Shown: positions 8,587-17,244 of the stretch, in pieces
Layout of the letters: the number at the start of each line of letters is the position of its first letter
Numbering within the stretch: the first letter of the stretch is position 1
Origin: J054 sp965221985
GTDB lineage: Bacteria > Pseudomonadota > Gammaproteobacteria > Steroidobacterales > GCA-2729495
DNA length: 64,000 nt
Assembly (NCBI GenBank): GCA_965221985.1
Contig: OZ244928.1
Location: 1,984,001-2,048,000, forward strand
Direction of reading: 5' to 3'
The notes under the pieces: generated by a model
Database searches by the model: none
What the model saw: the letters and a program-made list of their open reading frames with translations, nothing else
What the model was told of the DNA's origin: nothing
Made by a program: the position numbers and the translations under genes

Positions 8587-9441
8587 CTAACCAATCTTCT
8601 CCAAAAAATCTTTGAATGAGTTTCCCGGTCGGCCCATTATTTCTTGAAAAGTATTAGTCTTTATTCCAGGTGTGGCGCCATTTGCGATTTCAGCGAACAA
8701 GAATGCGACGGCATCCGAGTGCCATTGATTTCTGTGGTAGGGACGAATAGCTTCCTGGAAGGCTGCGGGGTCGCAGTCATCGTATTCAACGTCCTGACCG
8801 ATGAATTCACCAATAAGCTTAGCGATCTCATGGAAATTCATGACGTCGTCAGGTCCGGTGATGTCGTAGCACTGGCCATAGTGCTGCTCTGGTTCCGTCG
8901 TCAAGACGTGGGCGATGAATGCACCGGCATCCGTGCAGTCGGTCAGCGCGACGGTGCCATCGCCCATGGGCATGGATAGTTTTCCCGTTGCTCTTGCCTG
9001 AGCCACCGTGCCGCGCAAGTTTTGCATGAAAAAACTAGGACGCACGAAAGTCCAGTTCATACCAGATTCCATGATGGCGTCTTCGGCCGCAATGTGCGCC
9101 AGCGGAATTGGACTGGTGGTGCCTCGCACCGCCTCCGGGGAGGAAAGCTTCAGAATCCAGGGCAGACCGGCATTCTTCGATGTTTCTATGAACGACAGCT
9201 CGAGTTGTTGCTGGGCTTGGCTGTTGGGGAGAATCAGTACCGCTCGGTCGATGCCTTCCAGTGCGGCCTGCACCGAGGTTGGATCATTCAGGTCGCCTGG
9301 CACCAATTCGACGCCCTTGTTTGCCCATTCAGCCGCCTTATCGAGGTCGCGAACCAAGGCGCGAAATTTAACGCTTTTTTCTAGCAAAGCAGTCGCAGTC
9401 GCGCCTCCGTTATTGCCGGTGATACCTGTCAGCAAAATCAT
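8587..9441 (-). CDS. NmrA/QorB-like NAD(P)-binding oxidoreductase
   Basis: A 284-residue atypical short-chain dehydrogenase of the NmrA-like group. The N-terminal motif GITGNNGGATATALL is the variant dinucleotide loop, followed by ALVRDLDKA, then GDLNDPTSVQAALEGIDRAVLILPN. Residues WTFVRPSFFMQN and the GPDDVMNFHEIAKLIGE region fit the substrate half of QorB-like quinone reductases. The ATG at 9441 follows an AAGGAA ribosome site; a TTG one codon upstream is an alternative. Substrate is unknown; NAD(P)H-dependent reduction of a quinone or carbonyl, or redox sensing, are both possible. It is divergent from the MFS transporter gene. Confidence 0.75.
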   Translation of the reverse strand: MILLTGITGNNGGATATALLEKSVKFRALVRDLDKAAEWANKGVELVPGDLNDPTSVQAALEGIDRAVLILPNSQAQQQLELSFIETSKNAGLPWILKLSSPEAVRGTTSPIPLAHIAAEDAIMESGMNWTFVRPSFFMQNLRGTVAQARATGKLSMPMGDGTVALTDCTDAGAFIAHVLTTEPEQHYGQCYDITGPDDVMNFHEIAKLIGEFIGQDVEYDDCDPAAFQEAIRPYHRNQWHSDAVAFLFAEIANGATPGIKTNTFQEIMGRPGNSFKDFLEKIG

Positions 9442-9800
9442 CAATCTGTTTCCTTATTAGCCAGCTTCATCAGCGACGGTGGTACGCCACCTGATTATTT
9501 TTGGCGGGATATTGTACACGCAAAAAGCCTGCGGCACGGCTAACGACAATTGGCCTCGCCGTGGAAGAGTATTGGGGTTTTCAGGCGTTGATGAATCCAA
9601 GATATACTGACTGATCTATTTCTCAACGGCCTGGGTCTTGTCGATTATGGAACCTTGCGCCATTTGAATACCGTCGAGTTACAGCGCCTCGGTACCCAGA
9701 AACGGAAATCGGCGCAGGTAGTACCGAATGCCGGTGAAACGCGGGCAATTCATGTACCGCCCAAGGTGTAGTTTAGGCAGTTTATAGGTGAGGCCATGCA
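9442..9800. other. Divergent intergenic gap before the MFS transporter
   Basis: This 359-base stretch separates the leftward NmrA-type gene from the rightward MFS transporter gene and must hold both promoters. A small perfect inverted repeat (GGTGG TACG CCACC, 9478-9491) lies 37 bases upstream of the NmrA start, but is too short to call an operator. I see no credible small gene or RNA. Confidence 0.4.
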
Positions 9801-11111
9801 ATGCTAGGGAAATCGCGACGATTCGGTCCGATCGAACTCGCAGCTGGAGTTAAGCCGTCTCATGTGGCGTCTTATCTTTTCGCGACATTCATCGGCATTA
9901 GTCTTACGACGTTCATTAGTGTTATTCAGCCGTATGTATTGACGGTCAATATCGGAATTGCGCCGGGCGAGCAAGGTCAGGTAAGCGGCGATATGGTGTT
10001 TTACGGCGAGATCGTCATGTTGGCGCTAAGTTCATTGGTCGGCGCCATTTCTGATCGCTATGGGCGGCGAGGAATATTTGCGGTTGGTGCCATCATATTA
10101 GCGATAGGATATCTACTTTATGGTTACGTTGATAGTGTTGCTTCGCTGACAGCGACACGAGTCTTTCTGGCTCTTGGGATTGCCATTGTCAACGTAATGG
10201 TGCAGGCGATACAGGCGGACTATCCGGCGGAAGCTTCGCGCGGAAAACTCGTGGGTCTATCGGGTTTTGGCATCGGTATAGGTGCCGTTCTTATTGGTGT
10301 TGTGTTTTCTCGTTTGCCATATTGGTACATTGAGTCGGGTTACGATGAACTGACGGCCAGTCGCTACACCATGTTGACCATGTGCGCGCTGGCGTTGTTT
10401 CTGAGTTTGCTAATCTTCTTGGGGCTAAAAGGCGGACGTCCATCGCGGTCGGTACGAACCGTGCCGCTGGCGACGAGTATCGGGCAAGGATTCCATGCCG
10501 CACGCAAGAACGCTCGTATCTCTTTAGCCTACGCTTGCGCATTCGTGGCTCGCGCCGATTTGGTCGTGGTCGGGACGTTTTTCACCCTGTGGCTAAATCA
10601 GGCTGGCATCGCGGCTGGCATGTCACCGGGCGATGCAGCGCGATCGGCGGGTGGCTTCTTCGCGCTGGTCATGACCAGCGCATTGATATGGGCGCCAATT
10701 GCCGGTCTAATCAATGATCGCCTGCAGCGAACGCCGGCAATGGCGCTGGCAATGTTTCTTTGTGCCGTCGGATACTCAGTCACGGGTTTCATCGATGATC
10801 CGCTGGGTAAAGCCATGTATCCCGCAGCCATATTGTTGGGTATTGGTCAAATGAGTGCGATTACGGCCAGCCAGACGCTTATCGGGCAGGAAGCATCCGC
10901 GGAACAACGGGGTTCGGTCATTGGCATGTTTTCTTTTTTCGGAGCTGCGGGGGTTATGTTCATTACGAGTGTCGGCGGACGAATCTTTGATGCCGTGGGG
11001 CCGGCCGCTCCGTTCATGTTGATCGGCGCTATTAACAGCTTGCTTTTTGTCGCCGCGTTATTGGTCATGAAAATACCGGGTGAACGGCGACTGAATGACA
11101 CTGCGGTTTGA
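9801..11111 (+). CDS. MFS transporter
   Basis: A 436-residue major facilitator superfamily permease with about 12 hydrophobic segments. The conserved loop 2-3 motif is GAISDRYGRRGIF (about 83-95), and a second copy-like motif, GLINDRLQRTPA, lies in the C-terminal half. It is an inner-membrane secondary transporter; the substrate is unknown. It lies 50 bases upstream of the bilin-reductase-superfamily gene on the same strand, so the two are probably cotranscribed. That suggests import or export of the molecule on which the downstream protein acts. Confidence 0.85.
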   Translation: MLGKSRRFGPIELAAGVKPSHVASYLFATFIGISLTTFISVIQPYVLTVNIGIAPGEQGQVSGDMVFYGEIVMLALSSLVGAISDRYGRRGIFAVGAIILAIGYLLYGYVDSVASLTATRVFLALGIAIVNVMVQAIQADYPAEASRGKLVGLSGFGIGIGAVLIGVVFSRLPYWYIESGYDELTASRYTMLTMCALALFLSLLIFLGLKGGRPSRSVRTVPLATSIGQGFHAARKNARISLAYACAFVARADLVVVGTFFTLWLNQAGIAAGMSPGDAARSAGGFFALVMTSALIWAPIAGLINDRLQRTPAMALAMFLCAVGYSVTGFIDDPLGKAMYPAAILLGIGQMSAITASQTLIGQEASAEQRGSVIGMFSFFGAAGVMFITSVGGRIFDAVGPAAPFMLIGAINSLLFVAALLVMKIPGERRLNDTAV

Positions 11112-11161
11112 CGCGCGATTCAGGATGATTTGATTGGTAGGTAATTAATGGGAGAGTATGC

Positions 11162-11881
11162 ATGAGTCATGTAAAAGGTAGTCCAGTGCAAACGCTGGGA
11201 CAGGCTTTGGAGGGCAGAATTCTCTCAGAACTTGAGACTAAGCCACTGCCGCAGTACGCAGATCTTCTTGACCTAAAAAACCTAGCCGGTGATAGCACCG
11301 GTTACGTAAAGGCCTTTGGTGGTAACAAGATTGAGAAAGGCTCGAGTGTTTCCATCGAAATCATGCCTGGAGTCCGGTATTTCAATATTCATATTATTCC
11401 CGAGGCGCAATACGACATCCCACGCTTTATCGCCGAAGGTATTCTTATGCCCAACGGCAGCCAAGTATCCATGGATCTATTTCCAGATCGGGATATCGTG
11501 ACGCAAATTGATGCATATCTTGAAAAATATAGCCGCGTTGCTGAAATCTACGAGGAAGCGCGGCTTGACGACCGCTTCACGTTAGAGCCTTCGAGGCTCG
11601 TGCATATGCGGGCATTCTGTTCACCGGTATTTTTACTGGTAAACCGCCTACCTGAGAAATATCTAGCAGTTCTCGAGTCTTATGCGGAACGCTATTTCGA
11701 TGCTTGGAAGACCATGTATCTCAAAGCGTCCCGATTATCCGACGATGAAGCGGCAGCTCGCCGGCAGCTAAGAGAGAATATCGGCAAGACCATTATGCGT
11801 TTGGATCCAGACCGGCACATGGTTGTGCAGGTCTATGGCGAGGAGACCACGCAAATGATAGAGCAAGCGAATATGTACTGA
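11162..11881 (+). CDS. Red chlorophyll catabolite reductase / ferredoxin-dependent bilin reductase superfamily protein
   Basis: A 239-residue protein not matched to a common bacterial family, but with a pattern like plant red chlorophyll catabolite reductase (RCCR) and bilin reductases. The central part reads VSIEIMPGVRYFNIHI, then MDLFPDRD (104-111), comparable to the RCCR strand with LDLPHRKD. Next come YLEKYS (119-124) and SPVFLL (154-159), comparable to its SPSLF. The ending has DPDRH (215-219) followed by YGEE (225-228), comparable to the RCCR end with its FGEE. These comparisons are from memory. Family members reduce linear tetrapyrroles with ferredoxin electrons and need no metal or flavin. 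A GGGAG ribosome site precedes the ATG. No phytochrome, heme oxygenase or photosynthesis gene is in the window, so the substrate is unknown. Confidence 0.6.
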   Translation: MSHVKGSPVQTLGQALEGRILSELETKPLPQYADLLDLKNLAGDSTGYVKAFGGNKIEKGSSVSIEIMPGVRYFNIHIIPEAQYDIPRFIAEGILMPNGSQVSMDLFPDRDIVTQIDAYLEKYSRVAEIYEEARLDDRFTLEPSRLVHMRAFCSPVFLLVNRLPEKYLAVLESYAERYFDAWKTMYLKASRLSDDEAAARRQLRENIGKTIMRLDPDRHMVVQVYGEETTQMIEQANMY

Positions 11882-12168
11882 TTTTGGCAGCCGTGTTGAG
11901 AGCCTTTTTCCCTGCTACTAGACGGAAGTATCATTGCCGATCGCTCGCGAGTATCGCCGAATTCTTGTCGCCTAGCGATGCGCTGGCCGGGTGCCCAGTA
12001 CTGCCCTCGCTTGGGCGATCGAATTTGGTGGATTCACAATAATTTCGTCGGTATGGGTTCTAAGTTAGAAAACCTATAATCGGCATCCTTGATGCCAAGA
12101 ACCCGGGCTGTGGGCCGGGATACCGATTCGCACTTACGGGTGGCTGAATCAGGAGTAAACGATCACAA

Positions 12169-12558
12169 ATGTCCAAGTTCGGATATGAAGAAGCATTACT
12201 ACTCTACGCAATCGGTTATCGATGCCGTCACCATGGGGTGGCTACCCTAAAAGGTATCATTAGCGCGGAAGATCTGATTAATAGAAGCGCGCCACTGTTT
12301 GAGGAGTTGGAGTATCAATTGAACGCTTTGCTGTCGGCAAAGCTTGTGGAGCAATCGAAAGAAGGATATATCCTGACGGCTGATGGAATAGATCAATATC
12401 AGGGGCGAGAATCTGAAGATTTGGGCGTGGTTGATGAAGTGCGATTCTTGGCGAAGCGTCTCAATGAGCAATTCGGCCATATTCAAATCGAAAGCGTTTC
12501 AATACTTAAACCAGAAGATTATAAGAGAGCTTACGATGCTCACTACAAGGCTACTTGA
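12169..12558 (+). CDS. Hypothetical protein, possible winged-helix fold
   Basis: A 129-residue soluble protein of unknown function. The order of helices, the segment LFEELEYQLNALLSAKLVEQSKEGYILTA with its helix-turn-strand layout (about 43-71), and the small size suggest a winged-helix DNA-binding domain. The N-terminus GYEEALLLYAIGYRCRHHG could be an additional helix. An AGGAG lies at 12151-12155, 13 bases before the ATG, which is a little far. It follows the RCCR-like gene by 287 bases on the same strand and could be a regulator, but there is no direct evidence. I do not recognise a named family. Confidence 0.5.
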   Translation: MSKFGYEEALLLYAIGYRCRHHGVATLKGIISAEDLINRSAPLFEELEYQLNALLSAKLVEQSKEGYILTADGIDQYQGRESEDLGVVDEVRFLAKRLNEQFGHIQIESVSILKPEDYKRAYDAHYKAT

Positions 12559-12956
12559 TAGGGGAAGCTGATTTGGATAGCCAAAATATCTTTCGGCTGC
12601 TGCGGTCGCAGCTTGTAATTGCTCTTGCTCCGAAAAGACGCTGACCAGTCGTGCAATGTTTCTGCGATGGTTCGACGCTTCGAGCGTGTCGGGAAATAGG
12701 TCAATCAAACCGCTTGTCAATGCCATTGATCGCTGAACTGAGGGGCTTGTGGTTTCTCGCGGTGTCGCGAAGCCTATTTGCTGCGATATGCTTGCGTTTA
12801 AGCGCTAGATGGGTCAGGCTTCGTCCGCGATCTTAGTTTTGGCCTGCCTTCAGCTACCCGTCCGGTCCTCGGGCGTTCGTTTCAAGACATCCACTGCGTC
12901 CAGATTGTTCGGAACTGCGCCCGATTTGTGCGTGGACTATTGTTATGGAGGCCATA
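12559..12956. other. Gap upstream of the cold-shock gene
   Basis: There is no supported gene in these 398 bases. Short open frames on both strands lack ribosome sites and conserved composition. The part next to the cold-shock gene may be a long untranslated leader, which is common for this family, but I could not identify a defined structure. Confidence 0.4.
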
Positions 12957-13160
12957 ATGGCTATAGGTACTGTTAAGTTTTTTGATAGCGGCAAGGGCTT
13001 TGGATTTATCCAACCAGAATCTGGCGAGAAGGACGTTTTCGTGCACGTGAGCGCCGTCCAGCGCGCGGGTATGGATACATTGGTGGAAGGCCAGCGTATT
13101 AGCTATGAGGTTGTTACTGAACGCGGAAAATTGGCCGCGGGTGACCTCAAAGCCGCCTAA
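12957..13160 (+). CDS. Cold-shock domain protein (CspA family)
   Basis: A 67-residue single cold-shock domain that binds single-stranded RNA or DNA and acts as an RNA chaperone. It shows both RNA-binding motifs, KGFGFIQP (RNP1, about 13-20) and VFVHVSAVQ (RNP2, about 27-35). The ATG at 12957 was chosen because GGAGG at 12947-12951 sits 5 bases upstream; a frame start at 12945 would place the ribosome site inside the gene. Length matches CspA-type proteins. A strong terminator follows at 13239, so it is a single-gene transcript. Whether it responds to cold or to growth phase cannot be read here. Confidence 0.95.
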   Translation: MAIGTVKFFDSGKGFGFIQPESGEKDVFVHVSAVQRAGMDTLVEGQRISYEVVTERGKLAAGDLKAA

Positions 13161-13238
13161 GTCGGACAGAGTCTGACTCTTCGAAATCCCAAACCTGCGG
13201 AGCTGCGTGAAAACGGTTTCGCAGTCGGGTCGAGACGA

Positions 13239-13266
13239 GGCCCCGCCACTAGTGGCGGGGCCTTTT
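13239..13266 (+). terminator. Rho-independent terminator of the cold-shock gene
   Basis: A perfect 24-base palindrome, GGCCCCGCCACT followed by its complement (13239-13262), is followed directly by TTTT. It lies 78 bases after the cold-shock stop. There is no T-run in the opposite orientation, so it serves the plus strand. Confidence 0.85.
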
Positions 13267-13316
13267 CACACCGCCTAACCTCGCCTTGAGGGCTTAGTCG
13301 ATAAGGTCGGCCGAGA

Positions 13317-13844
13317 TCAGTGGTCCAAGTCGTTCGCAATGGTTTTCCAGGCCGCCAGCTTTTCGCGAAATCCTAGACTGGCCATTGCCGGGCTTGTTGA
13401 CGGCAAGCGTTCATAGTTCAAATAGGGGGCCGAGAGCGCGACATTTGGCAAGATGCGACGTCGAAAAATGTCGGCAGCTTTGCTGCCATTGAAAAACACC
13501 CGACGAATACTGCGATGGCGTCGGAAAAAACCACCGAAATCATTAATCTTTGCGCTGCGCAAATTTATGGCCGAATCAAGGCTGCCTTGCCGCTGGCACT
13601 CTGCCAGTACATCCCAAACGGCGATACCGCGTTTCTGGAGTACGGCGATTCGCTCAGCATAGGCGAGTTCAAGCCCAGCTCCGAAGAGTTCGCCCATGAT
13701 GGGCCAAAATGCATTGCGCGCCAGGCCATAGTACTCATTGGCTGCCAAGGATGCCTCGCTTGGCATCGAACCGAGGATCAGTGTTTGAGCTTGGCGGCCA
13801 ATTATGGGCGCGAATCCTGAAATTTTCTCGCTGTTCTTTGGCAT
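13317..13844 (-). CDS. DNA-deoxyinosine (hypoxanthine-DNA) glycosylase, UDG superfamily
   Basis: A 175-residue member of the uracil-DNA-glycosylase superfamily, family 6 type, which removes hypoxanthine formed by adenine deamination. Landmarks are LILGSMPSEASL (about 22-33) then YYGLARNAFWPIM (38-50), and the late motif LPSTSPAMA, close to the PSTSPA(N) loop of the family. These features separate it from Ung and from MUG. It lies between the cold-shock terminator and the efflux operon, as a single gene. No frameshift or missing motif is seen. Confidence 0.83.
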   Translation of the reverse strand: MPKNSEKISGFAPIIGRQAQTLILGSMPSEASLAANEYYGLARNAFWPIMGELFGAGLELAYAERIAVLQKRGIAVWDVLAECQRQGSLDSAINLRSAKINDFGGFFRRHRSIRRVFFNGSKAADIFRRRILPNVALSAPYLNYERLPSTSPAMASLGFREKLAAWKTIANDLDH

Positions 13845-14003
13845 TCGCTTAGCTGCGAAATCTAGTTAGCTCTCTATGCTTGTGTTAATGCAGGTGCTTT
13901 ACAAGATTAGTAGCCGTTGTCAGCCCAGCGTGCGTTACCAGGCGAAATTCCCTAATGACAACGCATTGCGCTGGATGTCGGGCGCGAGGAGTAATCTGCG
14001 GAC

Positions 14004-15212
14004 CTACTCATAACGTAAAGCATCGATGGGGTTGAGGTTTGCCGCCTTTCGAGCCGGCCAGATTCCAAAAAACAGTCCCACGCCCGCGCTGAAGGCAAAA
14101 GCAATTGCTATCGCCGCGGGCGAGACCATGGTTTGCCAGCCTGCAAATTGTGCAATGGCCGCAGAGATACCGGCGCCCAGTAAGACGCCGACGAACCCGC
14201 CAAGCAGGCACAGAATCAGCGCTTCGACCAAGAACTGCATCATGATATTCCAGCGTGTAGCGCCTAGGGCTTTCCTGATACCGACTTCCCGAGTGCGTTC
14301 GGTAACCGTGACCAGCATGATGTTCATGATGCCGATTCCGCCAACGATCAGGCTGATGCTGGCGATCCCGGCCAGTAGATAGGCGAAGATATCGGTGGCT
14401 GCCGCGCGTACGTTAAAAAACTGGGTTGGATCGCCGATGCTGAAATCGTTGTCTTTGCCGGGCAATATTTTGTGTTCGCGGCGCAATATGCGTTCCAGGT
14501 CAATGATGCCTTCCTCCGGGGAGAATCCTGCTTTGACCTGTGCACCAATTCGATCGAGTTCATCGTTGCCGAAAATACGAAATTGGGCAGTTTCCAATGG
14601 TATCCATACTTGCTCGTCCACGTTCCGCCAGCCCACTTGTCCAACGGGTTGCAATACGCCAATCACTTCGAAGGCAATGCTATTCATATAGACGGTTTCG
14701 CCGAGCAAGCCGGCGTTGTTAGTCTCGAATTTCGCGGCCACTTTACTACCCACGACGGCGAGCCGGCGTTTGGCCGCGCCGTCTGCCAGGCTGTAAATTT
14801 TGCCGGCTGCCAACTCATAGCGATTGACGGACTGGAAATTCGGTGTGGTGCCAACGACTTGCAGGCTTTGATTCTTATTGCCGAGCTTGACTTGCAAGCG
14901 GCCGGATTTTTCGGGGACGACACTGGCGATGGTGTCGGCTTCATCGGCAATAGCTTGTGCATCGCTGATGGTTAGCGTGCCGAAATCTTGCGACACTCCG
15001 CGGTGCATCATGCCGCTGCTGCTGACAGAAAGAATGTTGGCACCCAGGGCGTCAATTTGTTCGTCTATGGCGGCTTGAGCGCCCGAGCCGAGGGATACCA
15101 TCGTGATGACGGAGCTAACGCCGATGATGATGCCAAGCATGGTCAAGAAACCCCGGAATAAATTGGCCCGGATGGATTGCAGCGCGACGGCGATCATTTC
15201 TCCAGCTAGCAT
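14004..15212 (-). CDS. ABC transporter permease, MacB/FtsX-like
   Basis: A 402-residue permease with one N-terminal membrane helix (about 16-38), a large periplasmic MacB_PCD-like domain (about 40-240), and three C-terminal helices (about 270-300, 325-355 and 360-385). The cytoplasmic coupling-helix segment RTREVGIRKALGATRWNIMMQF is diagnostic of the MacB/LolC/FtsX family. The ATP-binding domain is in a separate gene, as in many MacAB-like systems, rather than fused as in E. coli MacB. It is the last gene of the three-gene operon, 2 bases after the adaptor stop. It likely works as a mechanotransmission efflux pump for peptides, lipopeptides or small toxic molecules. Confidence 0.88.
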   Translation of the reverse strand: MLAGEMIAVALQSIRANLFRGFLTMLGIIIGVSSVITMVSLGSGAQAAIDEQIDALGANILSVSSSGMMHRGVSQDFGTLTISDAQAIADEADTIASVVPEKSGRLQVKLGNKNQSLQVVGTTPNFQSVNRYELAAGKIYSLADGAAKRRLAVVGSKVAAKFETNNAGLLGETVYMNSIAFEVIGVLQPVGQVGWRNVDEQVWIPLETAQFRIFGNDELDRIGAQVKAGFSPEEGIIDLERILRREHKILPGKDNDFSIGDPTQFFNVRAAATDIFAYLLAGIASISLIVGGIGIMNIMLVTVTERTREVGIRKALGATRWNIMMQFLVEALILCLLGGFVGVLLGAGISAAIAQFAGWQTMVSPAAIAIAFAFSAGVGLFFGIWPARKAANLNPIDALRYE

Positions 15213-15214
15213 GC

Positions 15215-16492
15215 CTAGTTCTCCTTGTCATCGCTGCGACTCATGCCCGGCAGACTGGTGAATTGGCGCATTCTTTGTTGCAATCGCTGTTGTGATTGAA
15301 CAAGTCCCGAGCTTGGTAGCAATATGACGGTTTCGCCGCCTTCAAGTCCCTTAGTAACCTGGCTATAGTCTAAATCAGTCAGGGCCGTTTCAACATTTCG
15401 AGCGGCGATGATTTCGTCAGTCTTGACAAATACCCAATAGCGATTGGCGAAGCGATAACCATCGGGGTTTTTCTGCTCGGTTGCGTCTGGGCGCATTTGT
15501 CGACCGTTTGCTGACGGCGTTTCCTGGGATTGGCCTAACTGCTCGCGCACCAATTCTGGTGTCAAGCCGACAAGTCCCGCGGCCACGGGAATGTCGCGGA
15601 GGGTACGCAGCGCGGCCGTGGGTACCGCCACGACATCATCGGCTTCAGCGACACGAATTTCGACATCAGCATTCATGCCTGGCCTAAGCAGGCCGGCGGC
15701 ATTGTCCAAGGTAATGAGTACCGAAAACGTCGTCACGGTTTGTTCCGCCATGGCTTGCGGTTCGACCTTCAATACCTCGCCGGTGAATGGCTGATTGGGA
15801 TAGGAAGTCACTGTGACGACCACCGGCAATCCCGGTCGAATCTTGCCGATGTCGGTTTCATTTACCAGGGCTTTAACTTGCACTTGGCTCAGATCGGCCA
15901 TTTTTAGTAACAATGTGCCGCCCCCCACATCCATGGTGGGAGAGGAGATCACTTGGCCGGTTTCGACGAGCTTTTCAATGATGGTGCCGGTGATGGGCGT
16001 GCGAACGTCCGCGTCTTCCAAGGCTATTCGCGCGTTCTCTAGGGCCACGGATGTGCTAACAACCTCCGCCTTCGCATTGGCCAGTTCGAGTACGGTTTGG
16101 TCATAATCTACTTCGTTAATGGTGCGTGACTCAAACAAGGTTTTGGCACGTTTTGATTGGGCCGCAGCAATATTTCGCCGTGCGCGAGCTGCTTCAAGCT
16201 GAGCCTGAGCCTGGGCCAACTGATTGCGGGGTACACGCTTGTCGATTTGCACCAGTAACTCGCCAGCTTCTATTAGGTCACCGCTTTCCCCCGTGATTTC
16301 TAGTATTTCTCCTGAGGCTTTTGACTTGACTTCCACGGTTAAGAACGGCTCGATGACGCCTGCTGCTTCAACGGCTACTACGATATCTTTTCGTGTCACC
16401 TCGTCGGTGCGATAAACACTTTTTTGTTCGGGTTTTTCGCAGCCCTGTAGGGCTAAGAACATGCAAATTAGACTTAGACTTTTCTTTCTCAC
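15215..16492 (-). CDS. Periplasmic adaptor (membrane fusion protein), MacA/RND-type lipoprotein
   Basis: A 425-residue adaptor. The N-terminus is a lipoprotein signal with lipobox LQGC (about 15-18), so the protein is probably lipid-anchored. A biotinyl/lipoyl-like half (VKSKASGEILEI...GDLIEAGELLVQID) precedes a long coiled hairpin rich in Gln/Ala/Arg (about 90-165), then the second lipoyl half, ADVRTPITGTIIEK. A beta-barrel domain follows. It links the inner-membrane permease to an outer-membrane channel such as TolC, which is not encoded here. It overlaps the ATPase gene by 4 bases. The C-terminal tail is longer than in MacA and includes a low-complexity stretch, so the far end may be flexible. 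Confidence 0.88.
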   Translation of the reverse strand: MRKKSLSLICMFLALQGCEKPEQKSVYRTDEVTRKDIVVAVEAAGVIEPFLTVEVKSKASGEILEITGESGDLIEAGELLVQIDKRVPRNQLAQAQAQLEAARARRNIAAAQSKRAKTLFESRTINEVDYDQTVLELANAKAEVVSTSVALENARIALEDADVRTPITGTIIEKLVETGQVISSPTMDVGGGTLLLKMADLSQVQVKALVNETDIGKIRPGLPVVVTVTSYPNQPFTGEVLKVEPQAMAEQTVTTFSVLITLDNAAGLLRPGMNADVEIRVAEADDVVAVPTAALRTLRDIPVAAGLVGLTPELVREQLGQSQETPSANGRQMRPDATEQKNPDGYRFANRYWVFVKTDEIIAARNVETALTDLDYSQVTKGLEGGETVILLPSSGLVQSQQRLQQRMRQFTSLPGMSRSDDKEN

Positions 16493-17244
16493 GATTTCTC
16501 GTTCCTTGTGTCTGATTCCACGCGTCCGTCGAGCATGCGAATCACGCGTTGCGCGCGCGCGCCAATATTACGATCGTGGGTAACCAGAATGATGGTGTTG
16601 CCAGCGGCATGTAATTCATCGAATAGCTGCATAATTTCATCTGCGGTTTGGGAGTCGAGGTTGCCTGTTGGTTCATCGGCTAGCAGAATGCTTGGCTTCG
16701 TAACCAGAGCACGGGCCACAGCCACGCGTTGACGTTGTCCACCAGAGAGTTCGTTAGGCTTGTGGTGTGTGCGGCTATCGAGGCTGACTTTGGCAAGCGC
16801 TTCACGGGCGCGCGCCTGGCGTTCACGCCGATTGATGCCGGAATAGATCAGTGGCACTTCGACATTGTGTAGTGCCGTGGCCCGTTGAAGTAGATTAAAG
16901 GTTTGAAAAACGAACCCGATTTCTTGGTTACGAATCTTGGCAAGCTCGCTGTCTTTCAGGTTTGATACCAGTTTATTGTTGAGCCAGTATTCCCCGTCAT
17001 CGGGCTTGTCCAAGCAGCCGATGACATTCATCAGCGTGGACTTGCCTGAACCTGACGGACCCATAATGGCCGCGTACTCGCCGCGATCGATAACGAGATC
17101 AAGGCCATCCAGGGCATTGATGGTCGTGCCACCCATGGTGTAACGGCGACAGAGATTCCGCGTCACGATGACTGCCGCGGTGTCCGCTTCGGACGGCGCC
17201 AAGGAATCCGCGCTGCTGCTGGGTGAAGCTCGACTCATAGGCAT
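16489..17244 (-). CDS. ABC transporter ATP-binding protein, MacB/LolD-like
   Basis: A 251-residue ATPase. Walker A is GPSGSGKST (about 62-70), the signature is LSGGQRQRVAVARAL (about 164-178), and Walker B is ILLADEPTG (about 184-192), with a H-loop THDRN. The Q-loop region VFQTFNLLQRATALHNVEVPL is typical of the MacB/LolD class. About 30 N-terminal residues before the conserved domain are Ser/Ala-rich; an internal start is possible. It is the first gene of the operon with the adaptor and permease. A candidate operator lies about 80 bases upstream. Confidence 0.9.
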   Translation of the reverse strand: MPMSRASPSSSADSLAPSEADTAAVIVTRNLCRRYTMGGTTINALDGLDLVIDRGEYAAIMGPSGSGKSTLMNVIGCLDKPDDGEYWLNNKLVSNLKDSELAKIRNQEIGFVFQTFNLLQRATALHNVEVPLIYSGINRRERQARAREALAKVSLDSRTHHKPNELSGGQRQRVAVARALVTKPSILLADEPTGNLDSQTADEIMQLFDELHAAGNTIILVTHDRNIGARAQRVIRMLDGRVESDTRNEKS

